Below are positions 18,625 to 26,940 of a stretch of 64,000 bases of DNA, one piece after another; within the stretch, counting starts at the first letter, position 1; each line of letters starts with the position of its first letter. This stretch comes from Marispirochaeta sp. GTDB taxonomy: Bacteria; Spirochaetota; Spirochaetia; JC444; Marispirochaetaceae. The notes beneath the pieces are model-generated. The model made no database searches. It was not told where the DNA came from and was given only the letters and a program-made list of their open reading frames with translations. Where the stretch lies: assembly GCF_963668165.1 (NCBI RefSeq), contig NZ_OY764214.1, forward strand, positions 38,767 to 102,766, read 5' to 3'. Both the position numbers and the translations under genes were made by a program.

Positions 18625-18696
18625 GAAAGTTTGCCTGCTCTATCGAGCACAAAGTGTTTCGGTAGGGCAGGTTTATAGGGTAAAACGGAGGGTTAA

Positions 18697-19278
18697 GTGG
18701 ATAGGAGAATGCACATCCTTGCCAAAATAGAAAATGTCTTAATCAAGTCTTCAATTTTTTTTATTTGTTTTATTGCATGTATTATCTTCTTCCAGGTCAT
18801 TATGCGCAGTTTGGGAATATCCGTTTCGTGGACTGAGGAGATAGCAAGATATAGCTATGTATTATTTGGATTTTTAGCTTGGCCGGTGGCGGCCTATCGC
18901 GGATCGGATATTTCCATTACTTTTTTTGTAGATAAAATACCAACTAAAGTTCGTACGGTTGTAATAGGAGTCTTTCACTGTATTATGGCTGTTTATGCGG
19001 GACTATGTTCCTATAGTTTGGTGTTGAACATTGATAATGCAAGTAATTTCTCAGCCGCTTCTCTTCCATGGTTACGAATCCGTTGGATTTACGGAATTGT
19101 ATTTATCGGGCTGGTTATTACTGTCATTGCAAATCTTATTCGTTCTTTTTTCCTGTTAACCGGTCAGGTAGAGTTGCAGACTGCTGAAGAAAAAGAACTT
19201 ATGGAAATCGAGACAAATAAAAAACTGCTTGAACTTGAAGAGAAGAGGAACCCCGGCGAGGAGATAGAAAATTTATGA
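18697..19278 (+). CDS. dctQ: TRAP transporter small membrane subunit (DctQ family)
   Basis: A 193-aa protein with four hydrophobic segments (about 16-36, 50-68, 90-112, 130-155) and the DctQ landmark VSWTEEIARYSYVLFGFLAWPVAAYRG. It bridges the large permease and the binding protein. The GTG at 18697 is preceded by GGAGGG, whose first four bases are the end of the 1365-bp repeat, so the repeat junction cuts through this ribosome site. The C-terminal 40 residues are charged and helical, longer than usual. The stop overlaps dctM (ATGA). Confidence 0.92.
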   Translation: MDRRMHILAKIENVLIKSSIFFICFIACIIFFQVIMRSLGISVSWTEEIARYSYVLFGFLAWPVAAYRGSDISITFFVDKIPTKVRTVVIGVFHCIMAVYAGLCSYSLVLNIDNASNFSAASLPWLRIRWIYGIVFIGLVITVIANLIRSFFLLTGQVELQTAEEKELMEIETNKKLLELEEKRNPGEEIENL

Positions 19279-20561
19279 GCGTCGAATGGTCTTTACTGTT
19301 ACTTGTTGTATTATTCCTTATTGGTATTCCTGTGACGTATGCATTGGGGATAACAGCTGTGTTTATCATGGCGATATCTGGTGGTATTAAGTGGTTGACT
19401 ATCGGACAGCAGATGATGGCGGGGCTCAATAGTTTTACTATTCTTGCTGTCCCGCTTTTTCTGCTTGCAGGTAAGTTGATGAATTCCTCCGGTGTGACGG
19501 AGAGATTGTTTAAGTTTGCCTTAACGATTGTTGGTTGGCTCCCCGGGGGATTGGGTCATGTAAACGTTGTGGCGAGTATGATTTTTGCGGGTATGTCGGG
19601 AACCGCGATCGCAGATGCGAGTGGTCTTGGATTGATCGAAATTAAGGCCATGAATGACGCCGGGTATGATAAGGAGTTTTCTTGCGGTGTAACCTGTGCT
19701 TCTTCAACAGTTGGTCCCCTCATTCCTCCAAGTATGCCATTAGTTGTCTATGGCGTGATTTCTGGTGCTTCCATCGGTGCTCTATTTATTGCAGGGATAT
19801 TACCTGGCATTCTAATGGGTATAATTATGATGGTCGTAGTATCGTTTTTCGCAAAGAAAAGAAAATATCCGCGGGAAAAATTTCCAACAGTCCGCGAGAC
19901 TTTTTCCGCTTTAAAAGGTGGTATTTTTCCTCTTCTTGCTCCTGTCATTATTCTTCTTGGTATTTACACTGGGGTTTTCACGCCTACGGAATCCGCCTCC
20001 ATCGTCGTGTTTTATTCTTTATTTTTAGGCATGTTTGTCTACCGAGAGATTAATTTACAGAAATTAATTATTGTGCTCAAGGAAACTGTGATCGATGCAA
20101 TAAGCATTTGTATATTAATCTCTTCGGCAACGTTATTTGGAAACGTGATTGTCAAGGCTATGATTCCACAGCATATTATGCGTGTAATCATGGAGGGGGT
20201 TAGTTCTCCATATATCTTATTGCTTGTACTCAATGTATCGTTGCTGATTGTCGGTATGTTCATGGAAACAGTTTCTTCCATTACGATCTTAACTCCGATT
20301 ATGTTACCACTTGTTGTGGCGATGGGAATCAGTCCTGTTCATTTTGGTATTATCCTTGTCTTGAATCTTATGATTGGTGTATTGTCTCCACCATTCGGCG
20401 TGGTGTTGTTTGCTGTCTCAAGAATAGGTGATATTTCCTATACGAGGCTATCAAAAGGATTGATACCATGGTTAGTCGCTTTGATCTTATCATTGGCGTT
20501 GATCACTTATATTCCGCAGATTAGTCTTTGGTTGCCAAAGCTTATGGGACTCACAACATGA
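19275..20561 (+). CDS. dctM: TRAP transporter large permease (DctM family)
   Basis: A 428-aa polytopic protein with about 12 hydrophobic segments and the family patterns PLFLLAGKLMNSSGVTERL, GHVNVVASMIFAGMSGTAIADASGLG and TVGPLIPPSMPLVVYG. It is the ion-coupled transport subunit. It overlaps dctQ by four bases and is the last clear gene of the operon before IS debris. Confidence 0.95.
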   Translation: MSVEWSLLLLVVLFLIGIPVTYALGITAVFIMAISGGIKWLTIGQQMMAGLNSFTILAVPLFLLAGKLMNSSGVTERLFKFALTIVGWLPGGLGHVNVVASMIFAGMSGTAIADASGLGLIEIKAMNDAGYDKEFSCGVTCASSTVGPLIPPSMPLVVYGVISGASIGALFIAGILPGILMGIIMMVVVSFFAKKRKYPREKFPTVRETFSALKGGIFPLLAPVIILLGIYTGVFTPTESASIVVFYSLFLGMFVYREINLQKLIIVLKETVIDAISICILISSATLFGNVIVKAMIPQHIMRVIMEGVSSPYILLLVLNVSLLIVGMFMETVSSITILTPIMLPLVVAMGISPVHFGIILVLNLMIGVLSPPFGVVLFAVSRIGDISYTRLSKGLIPWLVALILSLALITYIPQISLWLPKLMGLTT

Positions 20562-20573
20562 TTGTGATTGGGT

Positions 20574-20809
20574 GATCCCAGAATTGAACGGAAATTAAGA
20601 AGCACGATCTGATTGATATTATCATCCTCACAATTTGTGTAGTGATTACCGGGGGCGAAACCTGGGAAGAGATTGAGGGCTATGGCACTACGAGCACGAG
20701 TGTCTCAAATTATTATAGCCCCCTTAAAAACGGGATTTCGTCGCACGATACGATTCGTCGGTTATTTATACGGCTGAATCCTGATGACCTGCAACGATGC
20801 GAAGGATAG
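20574..20809 (+). pseudogene. Remnant of an ISAs1-family transposase (N-terminus)
   Basis: After DPRIERKLR a frameshift leads into an open stretch reading DLIDIIILTICVVITGGETW, then EEIEGYG, NGISSHDTIRRLFIRLNPDDL and a stop. This is the N-terminal domain pattern of ISAs1/H-repeat transposases (DIIxIxICAVICGAExWEDIE ... LPNGIPSHDTFRRVF). The catalytic DDE part is missing. The following ~180 bases hold no recognisable gene. Confidence 0.7.
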
Positions 20810-20990
20810 CGTTGAGCTTAATGAAGAGGGATAAAAACTCGAAGAAATCTTTGAGACGCAGACGAAGAATTTGTCATCTGGATGCCTCATACTTAGCACA
20901 ATTGTTCTTTAGGTTCTGATGACGCTATCGACCGCCGTCTTTCTGGTTGAGTTTATACAGCTTCCGCCCTGATTGTTTTGGTGGCATATG

Positions 20991-21020
20991 TTGACAGCAT
21001 CTCTCCTTTATTTATACAAT
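20991..21020 (+). promoter_or_regulatory. Promoter of the IclR-type regulator
   Basis: TTGACA (20991-20996), 18-base spacer, TACAAT (21015-21020), 38 bases before the regulator's start codon. Confidence 0.55.
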
Positions 21021-21057
21021 ATATCTGACTTTTATTCTTGGGGTGTGGTGTATTTGA

Positions 21058-21822
21058 TTGGCAGCTAGCATAAAGAACAAATCGATCTACAAGGCAATGC
21101 AGGTTTTGGAGTGTTTTTCAATGAATAAGCCACAGCTGGGTATTACGGAATTGAGTTCGATGAGTGGCATGACAAAAAGCAATGTTTATAACATAGTCTC
21201 TACCTTTAGAGCGTTAGGTTATATTCAAAAGAATAGTCAAACTGAGAAATATTATCTCGGACATAAGTTCTTGCAATTTGCTAATCTCGCAGGAGACTTA
21301 ACTGGATTGTTTTCAAAGATACCGGAGAGTATTAAGAATGTTGCACAAGAGGCACAGGAGCTATGTTATTTTGCGATAGAGAAAAACAATAAAATCGTTT
21401 ATATTAATGCTGCCTATCCGCTTGATTCAGCGTTAAGTTTTCCAAGTATATCCGGATCAGGGGTTACCGCAGATATGCATGTAACGGCTCTTGGGAAGGC
21501 TATTCTTGCCTCTCACGGCATTGAATATGTGAAGGGATACGTCCGTGACAAAGAATTAAGAAAATATACTGAGAACTCGATAACAGATCCAGATGCTTTG
21601 CTGGTAGAAATTGAAAAGACGAGGATCCGTGGTTATGCTATTGATGATATGGAGCATATTTTTGGCATTAAATGTGTAGCGCGTGCGGTACACGCACCTT
21701 CTGGATCTGTTTTGGGAGCTATTAGTATCGCCGGACCTTCACTTAGGTTTAACGAGGACAAAATACAACAGTTTGCTCAAATCCTTGAGAAGCATATCAA
21801 ACAATTAGAGCTTAATTTATAA
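21058..21822 (+). CDS. IclR-family transcriptional regulator
   Basis: A 254-aa IclR protein: N-terminal winged helix-turn-helix (about 5-65; LGITELSSMSGMTKSNVYNIVSTFRALGYI) and a C-terminal effector domain (about 80-250) with the landmarks GSGVTADMHVTALGKAILA, IRGYAIDDMEHIFGIKCVARAVHAP and GAISIAGP. It starts with TTG at 21058, preceded by a weak GGTG site, so the exact start is less sure. It probably regulates the TRAP operon on both sides and the enzyme genes after 23.8 kb through the TAAAACACTGTTTTA-type palindromes. It is surrounded by IS debris but intact. Confidence 0.92.
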   Translation: MAASIKNKSIYKAMQVLECFSMNKPQLGITELSSMSGMTKSNVYNIVSTFRALGYIQKNSQTEKYYLGHKFLQFANLAGDLTGLFSKIPESIKNVAQEAQELCYFAIEKNNKIVYINAAYPLDSALSFPSISGSGVTADMHVTALGKAILASHGIEYVKGYVRDKELRKYTENSITDPDALLVEIEKTRIRGYAIDDMEHIFGIKCVARAVHAPSGSVLGAISIAGPSLRFNEDKIQQFAQILEKHIKQLELNL

Positions 21823-22079
21823 CGATTTAGCGCACAAAATTGCTTCCTGATTATTGATCTGCATCGTCATGTATTGGCTCTTTTGGAGCTTCTTAAGATT
21901 GTATTCAAAATACGTGTGCGGTTTCCTTGACATAGTATGATCGTGATCGATTGTACTTCGTATCTCCTGAAAAATAAATAAAATCTCATAGGATAAAGAA
22001 ATACGGTAGAATTCTTCCAAGGAAGGTGCCCGGAAATTGCGAAAGAAGGGTAAAAATCCGTGCACTTGAATGGAGGTGA

Positions 22080-22234
22080 TTGTGTAAAAAAACGAGTAAT
22101 CTATCCAGAGTTCGTGGAATTCTATCTACCGTTTGGTGGGTTTCTTCAAGCGTATTCTTAATTACAGTCTTGAGCTGAGATTGGACTAAATGCTTATTGA
22201 TCTGCATAATTTTTCTTGGTGTCTTTGATGCCAT
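22080..22234 (-). pseudogene. Possible transposase N-terminal remnant (IS256-like)
   Basis: From the ATG at 22234 the minus strand reads MASKTPRKIMQINKHLVQSQ, LKTVIKNTLEETHQTVD and then loses any similarity. The start resembles the N-terminus of IS256-family transposases (short basic leader, then VRxTVEETLNxLL). It is preceded by an 11-base inverted repeat (AAAGGTTCTCC near 22235 and GGAGAACCTTT near 22290) that could belong to the element's end. The assignment is weak; the 250 bases between it and the IclR gene (21823-22079) contain nothing I recognise. Confidence 0.35.
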
Positions 22235-22391
22235 AAAGGTTCTCCTTAGTTTAATGGTTTTATGGTGAAAACATTCTAGACCATCTGGAGAACCTTTTTT
22301 ATTTAGAAAATGTACGCAAACGTTCTGAACGTTATCGACTTTATCATTGATAAAAATTATTGACATATTAATAATTGTGCTGTAGTATATG

Positions 22392-22406
22392 TAAAACACT
22401 GTTTTA
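22392..22406. promoter_or_regulatory. Candidate IclR-family operator, site 2
   Basis: A copy of TAAAACACTGTTTTA inside the second large repeat, in the same position relative to a TTGACA-17-TAGTAT promoter as site 1. Confidence 0.5.
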
Positions 22407-22557
22407 ATATATAAAACACATACGAAGTGAGGTGCAAATAGAAAGGCCATCCATCTTGTCGTGATGGATAAAGGTTTGGATCGTAACCAGTTCAAAAGAC
22501 ATAAAAATAACTGGAAGATTTTGTGCGACACTAGTATGTGAAGGAGGAAAGGGACAT

Positions 22558-23601
22558 ATGAAAAAAGGTCCTAAAGCAAATGTAAAAATGATCCTGGTTC
22601 TCGTCATGGTGGTGGTATTGGCAGTTAGCTGCAGTAAAAGCAACGACTCCCCATCTGCTACGGTGACGTCATCGGACGAGTTTAGCAAGAAGTACAACGC
22701 GTGGTCTATGGGAACAACCTATGCGACGGGATCTCCGGTAGTGGAATCAATGCAGTATTTTGCCGATTTGGTGAATGAGAAATCGAACGGGGCGATGACG
22801 ATCAATGTCTTTCCGGATAGTACGCTTGGAAACGAAGACGATACCTTTCTATCGGTCTGCTCCGGAGATACAGAGTTTTGTTGTTTCGGTCCCAGTACAA
22901 TTTATTTGTTTACTCCAGAGTATTCCTTTATCATGGCGCCGTTTCTAACGCAAAGCTATGAGCATTATGTCAATATGTATAACAGTAAACTATTTGATCC
23001 GGCGAAAAAGATTTGGAGAGAAAAAGGTGTAATCGACCTTGCAACGCAAGCATACCGAGGTTTTCGGAATATGTCTTCAGACAGAGCAGTGAGAACCCCT
23101 GAAGATGTTCAGGGGATGAAGCTTCGGATGAACACCAATGCTGCCTGGGTTAGGATCTGGAATGGAGTTGGCTGTACAACTATTCCGATTGCGCTTGGTG
23201 AGCTTTATACCTCTTTGCAGACAGGAGTTGTCGAGGCATCTGAAGGACCGTACGAACAAATTGCGACCTACAAACTGCAGGAAGTACAGAAGTATATTAT
23301 TGAAACCCAGCATGTCCCTGAGGTATTTGGGTTTTGGATGAATGGAAATCTATTTGATTCACTTCCAGAAAATTATCAGAGAGTACTTAAAGAAGCGGCG
23401 GCCGAAGGGATTGAATATGGAACGAAGCTTTGTCAGAGCGTTGAAAGTGATTTCCTGAAGCAGCTGACGGATGCGGGATGTGAGTTTATTAAGCCCGATA
23501 AGGAAGCTTTTGTTGAAAAGGCTAAACCGGTTTGGGAAGAAATGTTTAAGGATACGTGGACTGGAACTACGATGGAAGAGGTCCTCAGCTACGCGAAATA
23601 A
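22558..23601 (+). CDS. dctP: TRAP transporter substrate-binding lipoprotein (DctP family), copy 2
   Basis: Identical 347-aa product to the gene at 17544-18587, with its own copy of promoter, operator and leader. No membrane subunits follow; the next gene is a dehydrogenase 300 bases away. The copy therefore either raises the dose of binding protein for the single DctQM complex, or is a recent duplication without function of its own. Because the repeats are identical over 1365 bases, an assembly artefact should also be kept in mind. From 23705 to 23907 the sequence is AT-rich and holds only the third palindrome and a start-proximal GGGGA ribosome site. Confidence 0.93.
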   Translation: MKKGPKANVKMILVLVMVVVLAVSCSKSNDSPSATVTSSDEFSKKYNAWSMGTTYATGSPVVESMQYFADLVNEKSNGAMTINVFPDSTLGNEDDTFLSVCSGDTEFCCFGPSTIYLFTPEYSFIMAPFLTQSYEHYVNMYNSKLFDPAKKIWREKGVIDLATQAYRGFRNMSSDRAVRTPEDVQGMKLRMNTNAAWVRIWNGVGCTTIPIALGELYTSLQTGVVEASEGPYEQIATYKLQEVQKYIIETQHVPEVFGFWMNGNLFDSLPENYQRVLKEAAAEGIEYGTKLCQSVESDFLKQLTDAGCEFIKPDKEAFVEKAKPVWEEMFKDTWTGTTMEEVLSYAK

Positions 23602-23846
23602 GGCTTACGGTTCTGTTTGTGCAAACTGATGAGAACCGGAAAGTTTGCCTGCTCTATCGAGCACAAAGTGTTTCGGTAGGGCAGGTTTATAGGGTAAAAC
23701 GGAGTCCTATTACTTCGTTTGAAACAATGATGGCGAAGGTATTTTTGACAGTTTTTAATTATTTCTATTATCCGATAGCAGTTTTCAAATCAGTGTGAGG
23801 TTTTTAGAAATAGTCATCATTACAGTGAATTTATTTCTTGAATTTA

Positions 23847-23861
23847 TAGAACAGTGTTTTA
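23847..23861. promoter_or_regulatory. Candidate IclR-family operator, site 3
   Basis: TAGAACAGTGTTTTA differs from sites 1 and 2 at two positions, one of them the central base. It lies 46 bases before the dehydrogenase start, suggesting that the enzyme genes share the regulator of the TRAP operon. Confidence 0.4.
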
Positions 23862-23907
23862 TTGTTCGATATGCAAAGAATGGTCCTGTAAATGGGGAAT
23901 GAAGAAT

Positions 23908-24879
23908 ATGAGTAGCAAAATATTGATTTGTGTTACGCATTTTGAAAAAGATTGTAGGCGGGCAAAATCACTTTTTGACAGAATGGGATATGAATTGATA
24001 CTGAACAAAGGTGAGGAACTTTTAACAGATGAAGAAATGATGAAATACGGGCCGCAAGTAGATGGTATTGTCGCGGGCTGCGAAATCATAGGGGAGGATC
24101 TTTTCAGAGTTTGTCCGAAGTTAAAAATTGTTGCACGGTTTGGAATCGGCTATGACACGGTAGATATAGAAAAAGCCAAGGAACGCCATATTTATTGCAC
24201 AAATGTACGTACACCTGCAACAGCTGACAGCGTTTCAGAAATGGCGCTTGCATTATTGCTCGATATAGTTCGTGGCATAACACCGATGAATAATCTAATT
24301 AAGATGGGTGTTTGGGAGAGGAAAACCGGGTTTTCATTCAGGGACAAAACAGTTGGTATACTTGGTTTTGGCGCGATCGGCCAGGCGCTTGCAGAGCGAC
24401 TAACTGGTTTTGGCCTTCGTGAAATTGTCGCATACGATACATACCCGAATCGGGAAGCCGCGGAACATTTGGGTGTCCGGATGGTGACTCTTCAAGAGGC
24501 TCTTAATATCAGCGATATGATCTCCCTCCATATTCCGAACACGCCGGAAACACATTACATGATGAATAGAGACACTTTCGCCGCGATGAAGCCGGGATCC
24601 TATTTTGTTAATACCGCAAGAGGTGGCTTGGTTGATCCGGATGCGCTGTATGAGGCTTTAAAGAACGGACACTTAGCGGGGGCAGCGACAGACGTGTACG
24701 AAATAGAGCCTCCTAAAGAACATCTTAAGTTTTTTAATCTGGATAATATGATCTGCACTCCTCATGCGGCGAGTGAAACTGCAGAGAACATAGAGGCATT
24801 AGGCGAAGGAGCTGCACAAGCGATTGTGGATGTTCTTGAAGGGAAAGAACCTGAGAACTGGCTCAATCCATGGGAATAA
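23908..24879 (+). CDS. D-isomer-specific 2-hydroxyacid dehydrogenase (phosphoglycerate dehydrogenase-like)
   Basis: A 323-aa NAD-dependent dehydrogenase. The Rossmann motif GILGFGAIGQALAERL, the ISLHIPNTPETHYMMN block, the VNTARGGLVDPDAL segment (catalytic Arg) and the TPHAASET His-region with the family Glu (DVYEIEPP) are all present. It reduces a 2-oxo acid to a D-2-hydroxy acid or the reverse. The ATG at 23908 has GGGGA nine bases upstream, so the longer frame from 23854 is not used. It heads a run of catabolic genes to about 32 kb. Together with a LarA-like racemase it could handle both enantiomers of a hydroxy acid. The substrate is unknown. Confidence 0.9.
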   Translation: MSSKILICVTHFEKDCRRAKSLFDRMGYELILNKGEELLTDEEMMKYGPQVDGIVAGCEIIGEDLFRVCPKLKIVARFGIGYDTVDIEKAKERHIYCTNVRTPATADSVSEMALALLLDIVRGITPMNNLIKMGVWERKTGFSFRDKTVGILGFGAIGQALAERLTGFGLREIVAYDTYPNREAAEHLGVRMVTLQEALNISDMISLHIPNTPETHYMMNRDTFAAMKPGSYFVNTARGGLVDPDALYEALKNGHLAGAATDVYEIEPPKEHLKFFNLDNMICTPHAASETAENIEALGEGAAQAIVDVLEGKEPENWLNPWE

Positions 24880-25040
24880 AAGAAGATAAATCGATTCTTA
24901 TGGAAGTTATCTCTCGGCACACAGAGACGTGTATAGATTTCTCTTTGTGTTTCAATATCTCACAGGTCAGAGAATTATGTCGATTCCTGCAAAGGATGAC
25001 AACAGATAAACGTTACACAATATAATTCAGGAGTATTAAA

Positions 25041-25832
25041 TTGACAAATTTCAAGGAAAAATTAAAGCAGGGGCAAGTTGTACTTGGAACACATACTTGT
25101 ATTAACGATCCTGTCGGAACGGAAATCTTCGGCGACTGTGGATTTGATTATGTTTGGATTGACATGGAACACACAGGCATCACCTTAGACATAATTCAAT
25201 TGCATCTTTTGGCAGCCAGGGCTACTAATACGCCGGCCATTGTGCGGGTGCTTTGGAATGAACTGTATCTTGTAAAACCTGTGTTAGAAATGGGTGCTTC
25301 CGGTATTGTTTTCCCGATGATTAGCAACGCTGAGCAGGCGGAGAAAGCGGTTTCTTATTGTAAATACCCGCCTGCGGGGGTAAGGGGGTTCGGGCCAAAA
25401 CGTGCGGTCCGGTATGGTCTGGATGATGTTGGTCAGTATATTCGCGAAAAAGGCAGTGACATAATGGTATTTACTCAGATTGAAACGGTTGCCGCTGTTA
25501 AAAATCTTGACGAAATGCTCAAAGTGGATGGCATCACTGCCTTTATTATCGGTCCTATGGATTTATCAGGATCTTACGGACATTTTGGCGATATTCGTCA
25601 TCCCGTTGTAGATAAAGTGACGGATGAAGTTATCGCCAGAATCCACCGTGCTGGCAAATATGTTGGAACATCTGTGGGAGATTATTCAGAGGATAGCTTT
25701 AATTATTGGATTAAGAAGGGCATCGACTTCATCTCTGCGGGATCGGAACTTGACTACATGATATCAGGTGGAAAAGAAACACTTGCGAATGCCCGAAAAG
25801 CATTAAGTAAAGCCGGACGAAAGCAGTTATAA
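25041..25832 (+). CDS. HpcH/HpaI-family aldolase
   Basis: A 263-aa class II (metal-dependent) aldolase of the HpcH/HpaI type: VLGTHTCINDPVGTEIFGDCGFDYVWIDMEHT at the N-terminus (catalytic/metal region), GASGIVFPMISNAEQAEKAVSYCKYPPAGVRGFGPKRA, then VFTQIETVAAVKNLDEML and GPMDLSGSYG. It splits 2-keto-3-deoxy or 4-hydroxy-2-oxo acids into pyruvate and an aldehyde. It starts with TTG after AGGAG. The gap from the previous gene (160 bases) contains a CACAGAGA/TCTCTTTGTG inverted repeat. In this cluster it may release the aldehyde later phosphorylated or reduced. Confidence 0.9.
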   Translation: MTNFKEKLKQGQVVLGTHTCINDPVGTEIFGDCGFDYVWIDMEHTGITLDIIQLHLLAARATNTPAIVRVLWNELYLVKPVLEMGASGIVFPMISNAEQAEKAVSYCKYPPAGVRGFGPKRAVRYGLDDVGQYIREKGSDIMVFTQIETVAAVKNLDEMLKVDGITAFIIGPMDLSGSYGHFGDIRHPVVDKVTDEVIARIHRAGKYVGTSVGDYSEDSFNYWIKKGIDFISAGSELDYMISGGKETLANARKALSKAGRKQL

Positions 25833-25859
25833 GTGTGCAAAATCATGGAGAGATGTTGA

Positions 25860-26849
25860 ATGGCTAGGAAATTTTTTGACAGTGACGCAGATTTGAAATA
25901 TTTGGACGGAAAGACAATCGCTATTTTAGGTTATGGGAATCAGGGACGGTCGCAGGCTCTTAACCTCCGAGATAGTGGCGTGAATGTCATTATTGGTAGT
26001 CCGCGCAAAGACGAAAGCGAAGTGGAGGCAAATAGTGAGGGATTTCCCGTTCTTACTATATCGGAAGCGGTAAGAGAATCGGATATTCTCATGATTCTTC
26101 TGCCCGATGAGATCCTTCCTGAAATTTATGAGAGTAAGATTAAACCTTATTTACGCAGTGGTATGGTTTTCTCTGTTGCCAGTGGTTACAACATATATTA
26201 TGAAAAATTGGACATCCCTACTGATATTGATGTCATTATGATTGCTCCACGCATGATAGGACGGGATGTTCGTACGCTTTTTGAAGAAGGAAAGGGAGCC
26301 CCCTGTCTTATTTCTGTGGAAAGGGATGCTACGGGTAATGCGTGGAACATCCTACTCGCTATTACAAAAGGTTTGGGCGCGACAAGATCCGTAGCGGTGG
26401 AATCAAGTTGTCGAGAGGAAACTATTGTTGATCTGATGGGTGAACAAGGCAACGGCGGATCTATGATTTTTTTTACAAACTGTCTTTACGAATGCCTTGT
26501 GGAAGCTGGTTGCAGCCCTGAGTCTGTACTGCTGGAGTTGTATGCATCTGGGGAGAACATTGCTGTTGCCCGTGCGATATGTGAAGAGGGGATGATCAAT
26601 CAACTTCGATTTCATTCCCACACGAGTCAGTATGGTCAGTTGAGCAAAGGACAGGGACTTGTCGACGAAGCGACAAAAAAAATACTCAATAAGTATATCA
26701 GCGATATTATCGATGGAACTTTTTGCGAGGAGTGGACGGAAGTTCAGAAGGACGGCATGAAAAAATTCAACGAAGTATGGGACATCGGTAAAGGGCTTCC
26801 TATGAGTCAAGAGGAAGAAAAGTTATATAAGCTGCTGGGCCGCCGGTAA
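25860..26849 (+). CDS. Ketol-acid reductoisomerase-like (KARI family) protein in a catabolic cluster
   Basis: The 329-aa protein follows ketol-acid reductoisomerase (IlvC) along its length: leader FFDSDADLKYLDGKTIAILG, Rossmann loop GYGNQGR (24-30), DVIMIAPRMIGRDVRTLFEEGKGAPCLI, the metal helix REETIVDLMGEQ (Asp191, Glu195) and the C-terminal KARI pattern ending in DGTFCEEW. Two active-site positions differ: the His of the usual AHGFNIHF loop is Ser108, and of the two C-terminal metal glutamates Glu226 is kept but the second position is Ser230 (a Glu lies two residues on). No other branched-chain amino acid genes are near. A reductoisomerase or oxidoisomerase acting on a branched sugar acid is more likely than valine biosynthesis. 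This is inference. Confidence 0.8.
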   Translation: MARKFFDSDADLKYLDGKTIAILGYGNQGRSQALNLRDSGVNVIIGSPRKDESEVEANSEGFPVLTISEAVRESDILMILLPDEILPEIYESKIKPYLRSGMVFSVASGYNIYYEKLDIPTDIDVIMIAPRMIGRDVRTLFEEGKGAPCLISVERDATGNAWNILLAITKGLGATRSVAVESSCREETIVDLMGEQGNGGSMIFFTNCLYECLVEAGCSPESVLLELYASGENIAVARAICEEGMINQLRFHSHTSQYGQLSKGQGLVDEATKKILNKYISDIIDGTFCEEWTEVQKDGMKKFNEVWDIGKGLPMSQEEEKLYKLLGRR

Positions 26850-26940
26850 GATTGACCATAAAAAGGTATAGTTTCGACGGTATAACCGGAATTGAAATTT
26901 TGATCTACGCCGGTCGCGGTGTTTTTCCTAGGAGTTTTGC

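Larger units (their letters stand above)
17326..18690 (+). repeat. 1365-bp direct repeat, copy 1 (promoter, leader and dctP)
   Basis: It matches 22340-23704 with a constant offset of 5014 bases; the encoded proteins are identical and I found no mismatch in the parts compared. It spans a promoter, palindrome, leader, the whole binding-protein gene and most of the gap before dctQ, ending in the first bases of the dctQ ribosome site. Confidence 0.9.
22340..23704 (+). repeat. 1365-bp direct repeat, copy 2 (promoter, leader and dctP)
   Basis: Same sequence as 17326-18690, including the promoter (22360-22388), the palindrome TAAAACACTGTTTTA (22392-22406), the leader and the entire binding-protein gene. 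The match ends at GGAG (23704), after which the sequence differs and no dctQ follows. Confidence 0.9.

Noticed and set aside
21986..22531. Long minus-strand frame (181 codons) running through the leader of the second dctP copy
   Set aside because: Most of it is the complement of the promoter and leader, and the same leader frame recurs in the first repeat at 17302-17517. Only the stretch up to 22234 resembles a transposase start.
23740..23780. Promoter TTGACA with TATTAT before the dehydrogenase
   Set aside because: The spacing is 15 bases, too short for confidence; left out of the feature list.
25860..26849. Valine/isoleucine biosynthesis IlvC
   Set aside because: No ilvB, ilvN or ilvD nearby, active-site substitutions, and placement among sugar-acid catabolic genes on an island.
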